This document shows, piece by piece, positions 24,016-35,519 of a DNA stretch of 64,000 bases (positions within the stretch are counted from its first letter, which is position 1; the number at the start of each line of letters is the position of its first letter). Position numbers and translations under genes: made by a program. Source of the stretch: Bryopsis sp. KO-2023 (Eukaryota > Chlorophyta > Ulvophyceae > Bryopsidales > Bryopsidaceae); assembly GCA_030272585.1 (NCBI GenBank), contig BSYQ01000010.1, positions 3,224,001 to 3,288,000 of the forward strand. The letters are read 5' to 3'. The notes under the pieces were generated by a model. It was not told the DNA's origin, did no database searches, and worked only from the letters and a program-made list of their open reading frames with translations.

Positions 24016-26194
24016 ATGGCTGGAGAAAAGGTTCAACTGTACGTCTACGATCTGTCTGGCGGACTCGCTCGCCAAATGTCGATGAGTTTTCTGGGGAAGC
24101 AGGTATTCGAAACCACATTCCACCCCCTTCCCTCCTACATCTTGGTTCTGGTTGTGCTCTCTTTCCTTTTTATAATCAATTCCTGACAAAAATTGAACCC
24201 CTGGACACTATTTTTCTTTTCCTTTTTCCAAACGATCCATTCAGTCTGACCAGATCAACCAATTTCCTCCACTCTCAAATAGAAAAGAAGAAAAAAAATG
24301 TAAAAGTTAAAAGTTTGATAAAAGTTTTGTTTATCATCGTAAGAGTTAGTTTTGGGCAACTATTTCTTCAGAACTGAGTTTTGAAATGTCGAAAATTCCC
24401 CTCGTATCGACCTTTAAACATTCCAATCTGTCTCATTGCTTCCGATGCTCATTGCAACAGGTTGATGGAATTTGGCATACGGGGGTCGTAGTGAGTGGTA
24501 CGGAGTACTACTTTGGGGGAGGAATCCAAAAAGCTAGGGCCGGTACCACTCACTTTGGCAGGCCTGCTCAAGTGGTAGATCTTGGGTAAGTGTGAGTATA
24601 TACTACTTGGTAGACCCTTTCCCCCCTTCCCCCCTCTCCCATCAAGAGAAAAAAATTGAAAACATGAAAAAAGAAAAGAAAAATAGAGTCACGTCCGGAC
24701 AAAATTAGAAAGGTTGACGCACGCGTTGTAGTTATACCCATTGCGGTGGAAATCAACTGCAGTATTTGATGATTAATTATTTGCACTTAAGAAATAGGGG
24801 GAAATATGTGTAGCCGAGAATCTTTAGTCATCTGCAGTTTCTACAGTGCTTTTTTTTTCTGCCATTTCTTTTAAGTTTTTTTTTTCCCTCTTGCGAATGA
24901 GTACATCTTTGCTGACATGTCTTTTATCATTCCCTTATGTTTCTTTTGAACTAAACTGCTTTTTTTGGGGGGTTTAATTCGTTCCTGTAGAACTACAGAA
25001 GTACCGCATGAAGTTCGAGAGGAGCTCATTGCTGATTTGGCATCTCGATTCCACGCAGAGACCTACGATTTGTTATCCAACAATTGTAACAACTTTAGCA
25101 ATGAATTGGCCCTCCTTTTGACAGGCAACGGAATCCCTGTAAGTGCACCAAATTCATGGAACATAAATTTTCTTTCTTTTTTCTAACATTGGTATTTCTT
25201 ATCCATGTTTTTTTTGTTTTTTCAAATTTGGGTGGCACTCTTTACTGCAATCCTACAAGAGGGTTACCATTGCACAGACGTTACTCAGGATGTTCTGTTT
25301 CCTTTTTGGTAAAGGGATTTTTTTTTTATGTATACATACATTTATTTACTTATTTTTTTTTTTGGGGGGGGGGCAACTAAATTGAGCCTTGGTTCAACAA
25401 ACTACACTTCCATTAGCAATTCTTGTTTATTTTCTTGATTTTTTTTTTTTTTTCGAAATTTTGCCTTTTCTCTTTGCAGGAACATATTGTGAATTTGCCA
25501 AGCGATGTGATGTCAACTCCCTTTGGACAATTCCTCCAGCCAATGCTGTCTCAAATGCAAAACCGACTGGGTTCTGTAACGGAGGGCTCAGGTGTGCGAG
25601 TAAATCCTAAAAGAGTGCATTGATATATTTTTCTTAGGAGTTAGCTGTTTTCATCTCCATGCTGTGATTTGTATGGAGTAAGAAATTTTGTATTTTTTTT
25701 GTGTGCATCTAATTTCAGCGGTAGTAGCCCCCTCTCGCCCTGCTGCTCCACCAGCGACTGCCCCCAGACAATCAAGACCTGAACCAACCCCTGTGACTGC
25801 ACCTAAATCCAGCTCTAGTGTCGACACAGCAAAGGTAGGATGGGGCATCTTGCCCTCTTTTTATCCACTGCTCCGCTTCTGTTGTTGGTTTTCCAGAAAA
25901 GCTGTTCTTGGAACGGGCAAAAAAAAAAAACTCGAAATATCACGGGTCGATCTGATAATTTCCTGTATGTGTGTGAAGTTGGTCAAATAAATTTTGACGG
26001 TTGGCTTGCGTCTTTGGTGGGTGGGTGGGTTTGGTGTTTATGTGTTTATGTGATAGGTTTTTTTTTTGTGACAGGTTGAATTTGAAAACGCTGTGAAGAG
26101 AGAATTTGCTGCACTGGTGGCCCAAGGCGTCCTCCCCAATGAGGCCGCAACCAAAGCTCTTCAGAAAGTGAAACAAAACTTACCTAGGGCGTGA
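24016..26194 (+). CDS. PPPDE-family deSUMOylating isopeptidase (DeSI-like)
   Basis: Six exons (24016-24102, 24461-24585, 24991-25138, 25480-25591, 25719-25834, 26075-26194) join in phase to 235 residues. The papain-like PPPDE fold begins VQLYVYDLSGGLARQMS. The catalytic histidine lies in GIWHTGVVV and the catalytic cysteine in YDLLSNNCNNFSNE, the two hallmark motifs. After the peptidase domain (about 150 residues) come a Pro/Ala-rich linker (APSRPAAPPATAPR) and a 40-residue helix (VEFENAVKREFAALVAQGVL...) that could bind partners. DeSI enzymes remove SUMO or ubiquitin, or act as acyl-protein thioesterases. The frame is open for 85 codons upstream of ATG 24016 with no other ATG, so an upstream coding exon cannot be excluded. 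Confidence 0.9.
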
Positions 26195-26515
26195 TGAAAA
26201 TTTTCTAGCTGGAAAAATAATGGAAGAAAAAAAAAACAACCTGCTGTAGAGCGGAGGGTGGGCAGAGAAAAAAGAAGACCACGCAAAGATCCAGCAGAAA
26301 GGGATTTGTGGGGGAAAGAAAATGAAAAATCAAAGGGAGAAAAAGCAAAAAAAAGCAAAAAATATGATGGGCACATCATGTTTTTGTAATGGGGTTTGGA
26401 AAATGTAGAAATGAAAATGGGGGCGATATTGTCAAGGCTAAGGGAAGTTGGAGGGAACCCTCCATCGAGGGAGGCGGGGGAAATTGGAGCGATGGTGTTG
26501 ATTTTCTCAGCTGTG

Positions 26516-27438
26516 TTACTGAGAGAGTATTGAAGGTGTTTGTTGTTGATTTTTATGTTTTTTTTGCAAGAAGGCTCCAATAATACAATGTCTTGGGTCG
26601 TTGTTATGTTCGCACCAGTCCGAAACAGATCTTGCTACATGGGTGAACAATGGAGGGTGTTCTTCGTTGTGTCGGAAAATGAATCTTGCCAAGATGTGTT
26701 TTGAGGATTCTTGACTGGTAATGAGAGCACAGCCCAGCTTTCCCTCCATTGAGAATGATGATCTGAAATACTGTGTGCAATGGCTGTCCATCTCCACAAT
26801 TTCCACATCAGACTCTCTTTTCCAACCTTTGCAAAGAAAGGATTGAATATGGAGCTCCAGAATCACAAAGGGTATTAACTCGCAAAGGAGATTCCTGGTT
26901 GGGTGGAATGAATTCTCAACCTAAATGAACGTATTGTTAGAATATCACACAAGAAATCAGCAGGAAGCATAGTGCATTCCGAGGTGGTTGATGGGGAAAT
27001 CAGTGCTCGTTCAACTGCCCTCACTCCATCGTTTTGATTTATCAATTTATCATTACCCATCAGGAAAGGAAGTAAAAAAAAACAAGAAAAAAAAAACATT
27101 GACCTCCCAGAAAAAATCCATTTAAACAGATTTCTTCTCTCCAGACCTCCCCCCCCCCTTCTATCAGAAAAATGCCTTGTCTTTTTGGACGAATCAATTT
27201 TTGTTTCTGTACCCCTCCACTACTTTCGTGGCTCCCCCTGGAACGATGACTTTGGCGCCTATTTCTGCCAAGTCTTTTCTCAGCGAACGCCACATTCGAG
27301 CGCTCACATTGTTAAAATGGTAAACAAAAATTGCATCGGAGCCTTGCGTCAGCTCACGGACTCTCTGTATCAGCAAATGCTTTCTGAACCTGGCCCTCAT
27401 CGGATGGGGTGAAGAAGAGAGCCCCAAGTACGGATCCT
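26516..27438 (-). CDS. Possible mitochondrial ribosomal protein uL10, 5' incomplete
   Basis: Two phase-compatible exons are seen on the minus strand: 27224-27438 and 26516-26920, giving about 206 residues to a TAA. The first has an L10-like pattern: RARFRKHLLIQRVRELTQGS, DAIFVYHFNNVSARMW, then RSLRKDLAEIGAKVIVPGG. The second carries GKLGCALITSQESSKHILAR and HCIIGAFLQ, where uL10 proteins have their second strand set. No start ATG was found: the 27438 exon needs a phase-1 upstream exon, and a donor at about 27974 has the right phase but no ATG in that frame. Family assignment is by general pattern only. It is convergent with the DeSI gene. Confidence 0.42.
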
Positions 27439-27872
27439 CTACAGAAAACCGCAAGCCAAAAAAAAAAGCAAGTTGAAAGTTTGGGGACTCCATGCAATAT
27501 TGTTGCTTTTTTTTTTTTTGAATTCACGCAGAAGAGTGAATTGATTCTCAATGTTGAAAGATGTCGTCCCAGTATATTGTGTAAGGTAATTTTTTTGTTT
27601 GGGCATCATAGCATACTGATGGTTATGCAAGGTCCTGTTGGGATGGGATGCATCCTCCTGAGTTGCTAAGAGTGAGAATTGAACGACTAAAACTAGCTCA
27701 AATCAGTGGATTATTTCATTGAACTCATCATCACATTTATTCCTGGATGGATTATCCATCAGATATTTCAAGATCGAAAATAGAAATCCTCTTTTCAAGA
27801 AAACATATGCCCGGGGAGCGAACATCTTGGAAAATCACCAAAAGCTGCATGAGTTTTCAGTCTCGATGCCAG

Positions 27873-27972
27873 GCTGAGTGACAAATCCTCCCATCCATAC
27901 GATGAAGGGAAAAAAAACAACTGCTGAGTGACAAATCCTCCCATCCATACGATGAAGGGAAAAAAAACAACT
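27873..27972. repeat. Perfect 50-bp tandem duplication
   Basis: Two identical 50-base copies (27873-27922 and 27923-27972, beginning GCTGAGTGACAAATCC) lie head to tail. The second copy runs up to a GTAAGTT splice-donor-like site on the minus strand. Identity suggests a recent event or an assembly artefact. Confidence 0.85.
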
Positions 27973-28279
27973 TACCTGCAAAGTGTATATTACACGCGCT
28001 CAGAAAAGGGATGCCGCCCCGCTTCGGCGACCGAGCAAGCGAATCGGGATGTGTTGCTTGAGCCTTCTCCTCTTTTCCAGCGAGAGTTTTTTTTTCATGG
28101 TTTTTGGGTGGGCAGAAATGCGATGACGTGATTCAGCAATCTGTCCGTCTCAGGACCGACAGATCGATAAACTTTTCCCTCCATCGGTCGTCGAAAAAAA
28201 CAACCCGCCTTCCCGTTTCTCGTCGTCGCGCTTCTTTCGCTTTCCGGTCTTTCCCTCGCACGTCCCGTTTACTCGCAAG

Positions 28280-30461
28280 ATGGCTCTCGCTCGCTGCCTT
28301 GCCAGTTCCTCGATGAAGGTCGCCCACGCGTTCGCGTCGCCGTCGGCGACTAGCACCCTTCGCGGAACTGGAATCGCCGTCCCGAGAATGGTCAGCAGCA
28401 CCCCCTCTCCACCAACGTGTCCCCTTGCGTCCATTTTCCTTCCGTCATGAATCGATTCTGATCCCCTGTGGTGTGTCGTGTGGGATCTACTTCTCTTTCC
28501 CTTCGTTTGTGGTTTGATTCTGACTGGGATCCTTCTCCGTTATAACCGTCATCCGCAGGGTGCGCGCGCCTTCAGATCCAGGGGCCTTCAGTTCGTCAAC
28601 GCCGCTGCGGTCGGCGACAAGGTGCCGATCAAGAGCTTCGAAACCTGTTTTTCGTCTGTTGTTTTCGTGGTGTTCTTTTTCCGTCTGTCATGCCCACGTC
28701 GTTTAACGGAGGCCTGTGATCGTGTTTCGAATCGATCCAGCTTCCTGAGGCAACCTTCAATTTCTTCGACGCGGAGAAGCAGATGCAGGAAATCACCACC
28801 GACGAGCTTTGCAAGGGAAAGAAGGTAATCCTACGCATCTCAATGGAATGGGTGTTTCTAATTGTAGAGATCAGAAAGCTTTTGAAAAAAAAAACAATTA
28901 AATCTTTTGCATCTTTTTACCTTGCACTCCAGGTATTGTTGAAATTGCGCCGCCCCAGAAAAGCACCTTGATCCTTTTTCCTTAAAAGATGGGTGGGTGG
29001 GTGGGTGGGGTGGTCATCTAATTTGTATTCCAACATTCTGAAGAGTGGCGGTGTCAATTTGCTTGATGTTTCGTTTTGTTTCGTTTTCGTTAGGTCATTC
29101 TCTTTGCTGTTCCCGGTGCCTTCACCCCAACATGCAGGTATGTATCCATTCTTCATTAAAACACAATGTCGAAAATTACTCGGTGGAAGGACAGTAGCCT
29201 CCAGAACTTTGATGTCGGAAACCATGTCGACCAATTTAGCAATCGAAAGAGGGTTCCCTGTGGCAGCAAGAAACGGGTTTCATGTATTGATGGAATGGTG
29301 GCTTTCTTTTCAATTACTTCTTGCAATCATGGTGCTGGGTTATCCTACTCAAAATCAAGATTCGCAAGCTGGCAGCCACCCCAATCTGTGAACGCTTGTA
29401 TCTAGTTTAACCCAATCTAATGCAACCCTTTTGAAAAAATCTCAGTCATAGGCACAACATCAAGGCTGAAGCCCTCATCTGGCCTGATCCATAATTTCCT
29501 CCTACCCCTTCAGCTCCTTTCTTCAAAAGAACCCTATTTTTCTCCCTTTGCGTGCTTGCCTCTTTTTTTTTTTTGGGGGGGGGGTCTCTATCATGATTTA
29601 ACTTGCAGTTGTCTTTCTATGCAGCTCCAAGCACTTGCCTGGGTTTTTGGACATGGCTGGCCAACTCAAAGCCAAGGGTGTGGACAGCATCGGTTGCATT
29701 TCCGTGAACGATGCTTTCGTCATGGATGCCTGGGGTCAATCCCTTAATGTCGGAGACAAGATTTTGATGTTGGCTGATGGAAGTGCAAGCTTCGCCAAGG
29801 TACCCTTTCACAGCCGAATCAGCCAGTTCATCTCAAAAAAGAAAAGAAACTGGCAGGGCTCTGCGAGCAATATAAAGAAGAGATCAGAAAAGAAAAGAGT
29901 TCCTCTGGCTGCTAGTGGAGGCCTTTTATTCAAATACTTGAGAAGAGGTTATCAACAGTTATGAGGAATGTAGGTTGCTCCTGCTCCTGTGTTGGACACC
30001 CGTGTTTCTTGGACTGTGAGTATGATCTGTTTGCTTTTTTTTAACTTTAAGTGAAGCATTTCTGTTGTGGAATGGGTGCAGGCGCTTGGTGTGGAACTCG
30101 ATCTCACCGACAAGGGTTTGGGAGTCCGATCCAGGCGATATGCAATGCTGGTCGAGGATGGCGAGGTAATTTCCCACCCTTGCTCCCTTTGTTTTCCAGA
30201 TTCTAAACAGTCCAGGGGGATCGAAAGCACCTTATCAATTCACTGGCACACCTGACCTAGAATGCTCTTTCTTCTGATATTTTTTTTTCGCAGGAGTAAC
30301 ACCAGCACTGGCTCATACTCAACCGGGGGGGAAGGGGATGTCTGGTCCTTTTCCTGATTTCTCTCTGTGGTGTGCTTTTGCAGATCAAGGTTTTGAACTT
30401 GGAAGAGGGTGGAGCATTCACTGTCAGCAGTGCCGAAGAGATGTTGCACGCTTTGTCCTAA
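28280..30461 (+). CDS. Peroxiredoxin, type II / Prx5 family, organelle-targeted
   Basis: Seven exons (28280-28390, 28559-28621, 28741-28824, 29094-29137, 29625-29799, 30082-30165, 30384-30461) join in phase to 212 residues. About 50 N-terminal residues are a presequence ([20 protein letters not shown]...). The mature enzyme begins VGDKLPEATF and contains the peroxidatic cysteine in [17 protein letters not shown], then [15 protein letters not shown], and the conserved arginine region [12 protein letters not shown]. By family it reduces H2O2 and alkyl hydroperoxides using thioredoxin or glutaredoxin in mitochondria or plastids. The usual C-terminal resolving region of Prx5 is present as [11 protein letters not shown] without an obvious second Cys. 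Length is normal. The second intron begins at an AAG|GTGCCG donor chosen because it restores VGDKLPE. Confidence 0.93.
28990..29011 (+). repeat. GGGT tandem tract in a peroxiredoxin intron
   Basis: Five GGGT-type units in a row (ATGGGTGGGTGGGTGGG...) form a potential G-quadruplex on the coding strand within an intron. Confidence 0.6.
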
Positions 30462-31452
30462 ATTTCACTTTCGATCAAATTATTCTCAGGTTGCTCGTGG
30501 GAGTGGCTCTGAGACGGGCCGCTCCCACCGTCGCCTAAGAGCTAGCATCTTTTCTCGTTTTTCATTTTTCTTGGGGTTTTTTCCTCGTGGTTGTGTGAAT
30601 TGATGATGGTTTCATTGTAATCGGAGGGATTTTGGATTCCAGTATATGCAGAGAGCTATTGAGATGTGGTGGAGGGGGGCAGTGTAACAAAGGAAAGCAA
30701 TGGCTTGGCCAAACAGAAACTGCATATTCCACTCTGATCAAGATGAAATGAAAACAAGATTCCACTGAAGATCAGAGTATTTTTTTTTTTTCTTTTAATT
30801 TCAGTAGCAGCCCTTTTTACTTTCAATAATTGAAGCCACAGCCCCTCTGCCCCCTATGGCATCTGACATCGGAAAACGGGGTGGTTTGCCAAAAATAGAC
30901 AGACCAAGGGGGCACTCAACACCCTTTTTTACAATCACGAAGCTGTTGGTTGTGGGTGTTGTGAAATCATTGACTGTGTTATATAGGATATGGCCCCAGT
31001 TCTATCGAGCTGGTAAGAAATTAGTTCTATCCAACTTCAGGTGGATGTGGTGGAAGTTGATTCTATCAAGCCAAGGTTAGGCCGTTTTTTGTGGCATGTT
31101 GAATTCACATTCTTACACTCTAAAAAGAACGACCCCCCTGTTCCAACCAAATAACACAACCTAGAACTATACCGACTAGGTATAGTCACCGACTACCCAA
31201 CTGAATTACTCCTTCCCACAGGAGAGATTTTTCCTTCCCTAAACAATGCTGGACAACAGCAATTGGCTTTTTGGGCAAGCACACCATCGTTAGGTAGGTG
31301 CCATCAACAATTGAATGATGACACGACGCCTCCCAATAACTTCCAAATCTACACTGCATTTCTGTTTTCCCCATTTTCTTCCTCTCGGGTGGTGGGGTGG
31401 TGCTGCTGGTGGTGTGGGTTCGAAGAAATTTGTATATTCTCAAGAATATACA
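30462..31452. other. Intergenic without a supported gene
   Basis: It contains the peroxiredoxin 3' flank, a T run at about 30780 and the 5' flank of the gene starting at 31453. Short open frames have no splice partners or family resemblance. Confidence 0.5.
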
Positions 31453-32541
31453 ATGGACATCGTCGACGAGAAGCGCACCCCCTTGACTGCAAGGCTTGTT
31501 TCGCACGCAGTGGCGGGCGTGCGAAAAAAATCCGCATCAAGAGGCCAAATCGCTGTGCTGTCGGTTTCCAGTTTCGTTTTTCTGCTGCTGGTCGTGCGGG
31601 AGCAAACGGAGCTGACGCGCTTGGCGGCGTTGAATCACCTCCTGCTGCAATCCACCCAACAGAAATCTTTCAAGTTTCGTTCCACGACGCTGACCTCGCT
31701 GAACGGATCGAGCGAATGCGTTTCGACAGAGGTGAACGAGGGGGATTTCTTGCGGGAAGTCGACGGGACCTACTCCGCGCACGTCATGACGACCACGGAA
31801 GTGAAATATCCGAAACGTGGTGCAAAAATGATGCAAGCGGAGCGGCTTTTCGATCGAGGGGAAGCTTGGATTCGGTACCATCAAACGTTCCCCGATCGAT
31901 CGCCAGGCGGCCACCCCACGATCGGAGGATGGCAGAGTCTGGAGGAAATCGTCAGCGACGCGCTGGCGGCGGTCTCCGGCCACGACGGAGACACGCTCAC
32001 CAGGGGGGCCAGCGAAATGCTTCGAGATTCGCCATCGGCAGACTTGACGTCTGTTTTTCCGTTGTTCAAGGACGAATCGACGAAATGGGTGGGCAAACAG
32101 CGGCGGAAAGGCTCGCTGCGATGTTTCGACGTGGATTTGTATCCGGGTGCGCTCTTGGAAACGGACACTCTGGCGTTTGAATTCACTGGGCCGGGTGAGG
32201 GAATATCGAAGCTTGGGGATGGTGTCGTGAGAGGGTCGCGGGTTTGGGTGGAGTACTGCTTCAACAGGGGGGGGTTGATCGAATCGATGATGCTGGAGGC
32301 CGTAGCTGGGGGATGGTGGGGTTTTCACTTCAGGAAAGAAGTGGAAATTCAAGAATACAATAAACGGGTGGAGTTCCCTGCACCAAATCACCAACAGCAT
32401 CAGGTGCTCGTTTTGGTAATCTGGTACATTACATTGAATGCAACATTCTTTTATATTTCCACTTTGATCAGTTTGTTTAATTGTGGCGCATTATGCTGTT
32501 CAATCCATGTTGTGGTGAGAAGCTGTTACGACTCAAAATAA
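31453..32541 (+). CDS. Unrecognised protein with N-terminal membrane anchor
   Basis: A long open frame from ATG 31453 encodes up to 362 residues. A positively charged N-terminus precedes one hydrophobic helix (IAVLSVSSFVFLLLVV, about residues 33-50), so a type II membrane or signal-anchor protein is likely. The soluble part is hydrophilic with WQSLEEIVSDALAAV and a compact C-terminal block (SRVWVEYCFNRGGLIESM, then GGWWGFHF). I recognise no family. The true end is uncertain: a good donor after codon 317 (CAG|GTGCTC at 32404) suggests the last 45 hydrophobic residues may be intron read-through, but no definite next exon was found. Codon use is protein-like and more G/C-rich than the flanks. 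Confidence 0.6.
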   Translation: MDIVDEKRTPLTARLVSHAVAGVRKKSASRGQIAVLSVSSFVFLLLVVREQTELTRLAALNHLLLQSTQQKSFKFRSTTLTSLNGSSECVSTEVNEGDFLREVDGTYSAHVMTTTEVKYPKRGAKMMQAERLFDRGEAWIRYHQTFPDRSPGGHPTIGGWQSLEEIVSDALAAVSGHDGDTLTRGASEMLRDSPSADLTSVFPLFKDESTKWVGKQRRKGSLRCFDVDLYPGALLETDTLAFEFTGPGEGISKLGDGVVRGSRVWVEYCFNRGGLIESMMLEAVAGGWWGFHFRKEVEIQEYNKRVEFPAPNHQQHQVLVLVIWYITLNATFFYISTLISLFNCGALCCSIHVVVRSCYDSK

Positions 32542-33297
32542 CTTTTTCAACATTCAATGGGGGCAAATACGTCCATCCAATTTATGCCACAAACAGATCC
32601 TCCGAACTAAAAACTAAAAACTGAACTCTGTTTCGACGCTGCAGGGCAAACAGGACAGAACCAATAGATTCCTTTAAAACAGATGGCCTGGGCTTGTGAT
32701 TTTGAAAAATCTGAAGGGGAGTTTTGAGTTATTGGTGCTGCTAAGAGGTTTTTGAAATTGATTAGTTGTGCCTGGATCCTTTCGAGACTTTTTCGCTTCA
32801 ACGAAATAAATTCCTCATGGCAAATAAGTTCAAATCGTGCAAAGGAGGATTTCAGGACTCTGAACGATTGTTATGGTGGTGGTTGGAACTGGGAGTTTGG
32901 GTGATGATGAAATTAGGTTGGGTGCTGGTGTATTGATTTCATGATGCAAATTAATAAGTCATGACAGTGACCATTCTCAATTGCTTGAAAAACTGGGGGT
33001 TTCAACGACGATGTTTTCAGATTCTTTTGAACTCTCCAAAATGAGCTCCCTCCAAAAGATAACCTGACAACATCCTCACTTGGGGGTCAAATTGGGTGTT
33101 TTGCCCAACGCAGCTGTAATACTAGTGCACTTGAAACAAAACCGATTCAAAAAATTTGATTGAAGTCAAATTTTGATGCTGTCAGAGGATACCACTTGAA
33201 AAATGTGTAAGAATTGTAATTACTATTATTGAATGCGGCTAACCATGCCAAATACCTCAACTTTTCCAAAAAAAAGGTTTTGTTTTTTTGGTTTTTT
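32542..33297. other. Intergenic, no gene seen
   Basis: A/T-rich sequence with no convincing exon. It lies between the plus-strand gene ending about 32541 and the minus-strand exons starting at 33298. Confidence 0.45.
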
Positions 33298-33711
33298 TCA
33301 AGGTTCACCTTGGGCATTCAAAAATTCACAGACAGGGGATCCCTCCTGTTGTGACTTTGCTTGTGGACGGGGGTCTGCATCTTGATTTGATGGAGAAGTG
33401 TTGAATATTCGTGCATCTTTTTTGTCTGGCCAAAATGCCAATCCTGCTCTACTCGGTGTAGTGGCAACAGGTGTTTCAGCTGACTCCCCTACCGAATTCA
33501 GCAAAAGACTGTAAAACTACTAAATTTGAACAGCCTGGATGTGGGTAATCCGACTTGGCAAGAAATGCTACGCAAACGCGCCAGGCTTGCTTTGAAAAGA
33601 AACAGTCTGTGGATCATCTCCTTGTAATGGAAAAGGAAAAGGAATGGAATGGAAAAGGGTAGTGAAAATCTTACAAAAAAATACCTTCTCCACATGTTTT
33701 TTGATGTGTGT
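33298..33711 (-). CDS. Three orphan coding exons downstream of the DJ-1 gene
   Basis: On the minus strand, 33685-33711, 33572-33620 and 33298-33508 have GT-AG borders and fit one continuous frame. They read ...THQKTCGE / GDDPQTVSFQSKPGAFA / LLLNSVGESAETPVATTPSR... and end NAQGEP before a TGA, about 95 residues of polar, low-hydrophobicity sequence. They begin 77 bases after the DJ-1 stop codon on the same strand. They need an incoming phase-1 exon, which I could not find in the DJ-1 last exon. They may be the 3' end of a longer alternative DJ-1 transcript or part of an unrelated gene. No family recognised. Confidence 0.42.
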
Positions 33712-33787
33712 CTGTAAAAAGTGAGAAAAAAAGAAAATCAACATCAATACAACACCCCAAAAAGTGAGAATTGAGATAAAGAATTCA

Positions 33788-35330
33788 TCAAGTTTTGAGG
33801 AGGGCCACCACTGCTTGGGCAACCCCTGTCGAACTCCCTGGGTTCTGCCCAGTGACGAGTTTTCCATCCACCACGGTGTGGGGATTCCAATCTTCGACAC
33901 TCGAATACGAGCCCCCCAGTTCTTTCAACCTGTCTTCCAGCAGGAAGGGCACTGCGGCAGTCTTGCCCACTGCCTCTTCCTCGCTGTTGGAAAATCCAGT
34001 GACCTGAGGAAAAGTGCTTGTCAGACACAATCCCCCTCACATTGACAAGAAAACTTAAAAAAGAAAACTTCCGATATGCATGCACACAAACACAACACAG
34101 TCTGAACTAAAAAATGAGGAAACAAAAAAGAAAGCAAGCCTCCGCAACCCGTTCTTTTTGGCTCGACCTCCAATCCGCCCCCACTCTCACCTTTTTTCCA
34201 TTCACAATGGAGTCCCCGCTTGCCAGTTTCGCTGAAGCGAACGCCGCCGGGCCATGACAGACGGAGGACACGATCTTGCCTGAATCACAAGCTTCTCCCA
34301 GGAGCTTTGCCAGCGATGGATCTTGGGGCATGTCGTAACAAACTCCGTGGCCCCCAGGGAGGTACAAAACATCGAAATCCGATTGAGACAGTGCGGATAG
34401 GGGCACGCTCTCGTTCATCGCCTTCACACCAGCATCTGTAACCACAGATCGTTGTTGATCAGTTGATCGATCGTCAAATTCCAAAACGCTGATTGCACCA
34501 CACACCATCTACCAACATCGGCTAAACATCCTTTTTCAGCTTTTAACGTGGATGGTATGCATTTCAACAACTTACCGTTTGCTAAGAATGTGTCACAATC
34601 TGGGGTTTTGAATGGAGGTTGCAGACTGGTTTCATCAAGAGGGATCTTGCCCCCTTTCATGGAAGCAATCGTCACTTCAAATCCAGCAGCGACAAAGACA
34701 TTGTATGCAGCAGCCAGTTCCTCCAGCCTGAATTTTGAAGCCTTCAGTAAATCTCAGATATCATTTATTCCTTGCTGAGCAGGGGACGAAGCTTTTATTT
34801 ATGTACTGTTTTTCATTCTAAGAGGTGGGAGGGGCTAAAAAGGGCGCTAAAAAAAAATTAAACAAAAATAGCATAACCCCTATGGTTCACTCACATTCCA
34901 TTTCGCTACAAATGCTTAGAATATGTTTTAGGCCAGCCTTCACCCTGCCCCACCTCTGCACCCTCTCCATCCCAATACATGAAAAATGCTTCCCAAAATT
35001 TTTGGTGGTTGAAAAAACACTTGTGTGGTGGCAGGAGATACATCCCTAATCAGCAAGAGATCCCACCCAGTTTTCAAAATGGTGTGAGATTTTTTTTTTC
35101 ATATTATTTTCAGAGTTTTCTTCTCATGATGTCCCATGTTTCATATTTTACTTGAGACAGAAACAAGCCGTCATTACGGAGACGCCACACAGCCTGTTCA
35201 ACGCCAACCTCGGGCTTTATATTCTTCTTGCTTGTTTTTAAAATATATTCCCGACTTACCAAAGCCCCGTCTTTTCGCCGGTGGTGCCCAGCTTGTCGTT
35301 CGAGGTGCATATAATCACGACTCTAACCAT
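33788..35330 (-). CDS. DJ-1/PfpI superfamily protein (Hsp31 / glyoxalase III-like)
   Basis: Four exons (35260-35330, 34576-34727, 34191-34435, 33788-34003) join in phase to 227 residues, a normal length. Family landmarks run in order: CTSNDKLG near the N-terminus with a conserved Glu soon after, LEELAAAYNVFVAAGFEVTI, PPFKTPDCDTF, DFDVLYLPGGHGVCYDMP, and the nucleophile elbow SSVCHGPAAF with the catalytic Cys followed by His. The C-terminus GKLVTGQNPGSSTGVAQAVV is typical. Such enzymes convert methylglyoxal to lactate and/or act as chaperone or deglycase; which applies here is inference. No targeting sequence is evident, so it is probably cytosolic. Confidence 0.92.
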
Positions 35331-35519
35331 ATTGGATGTCGATTTCCTTTTCGAAAGACTCGTCGAGGGCAACGAATGACCGAAAGAACGATTGTGCACG
35401 ACTCAATGCTGGCCTTCATCTTGTGGTGCTTGGGTGGGTGCCGTAAGAGGGGTGACGGCCTTTTTTTGTTGTTTTGTAATTGTTGGTATTGGTGACGAAA
35501 TGGTTGGGCGCAAATTGTT

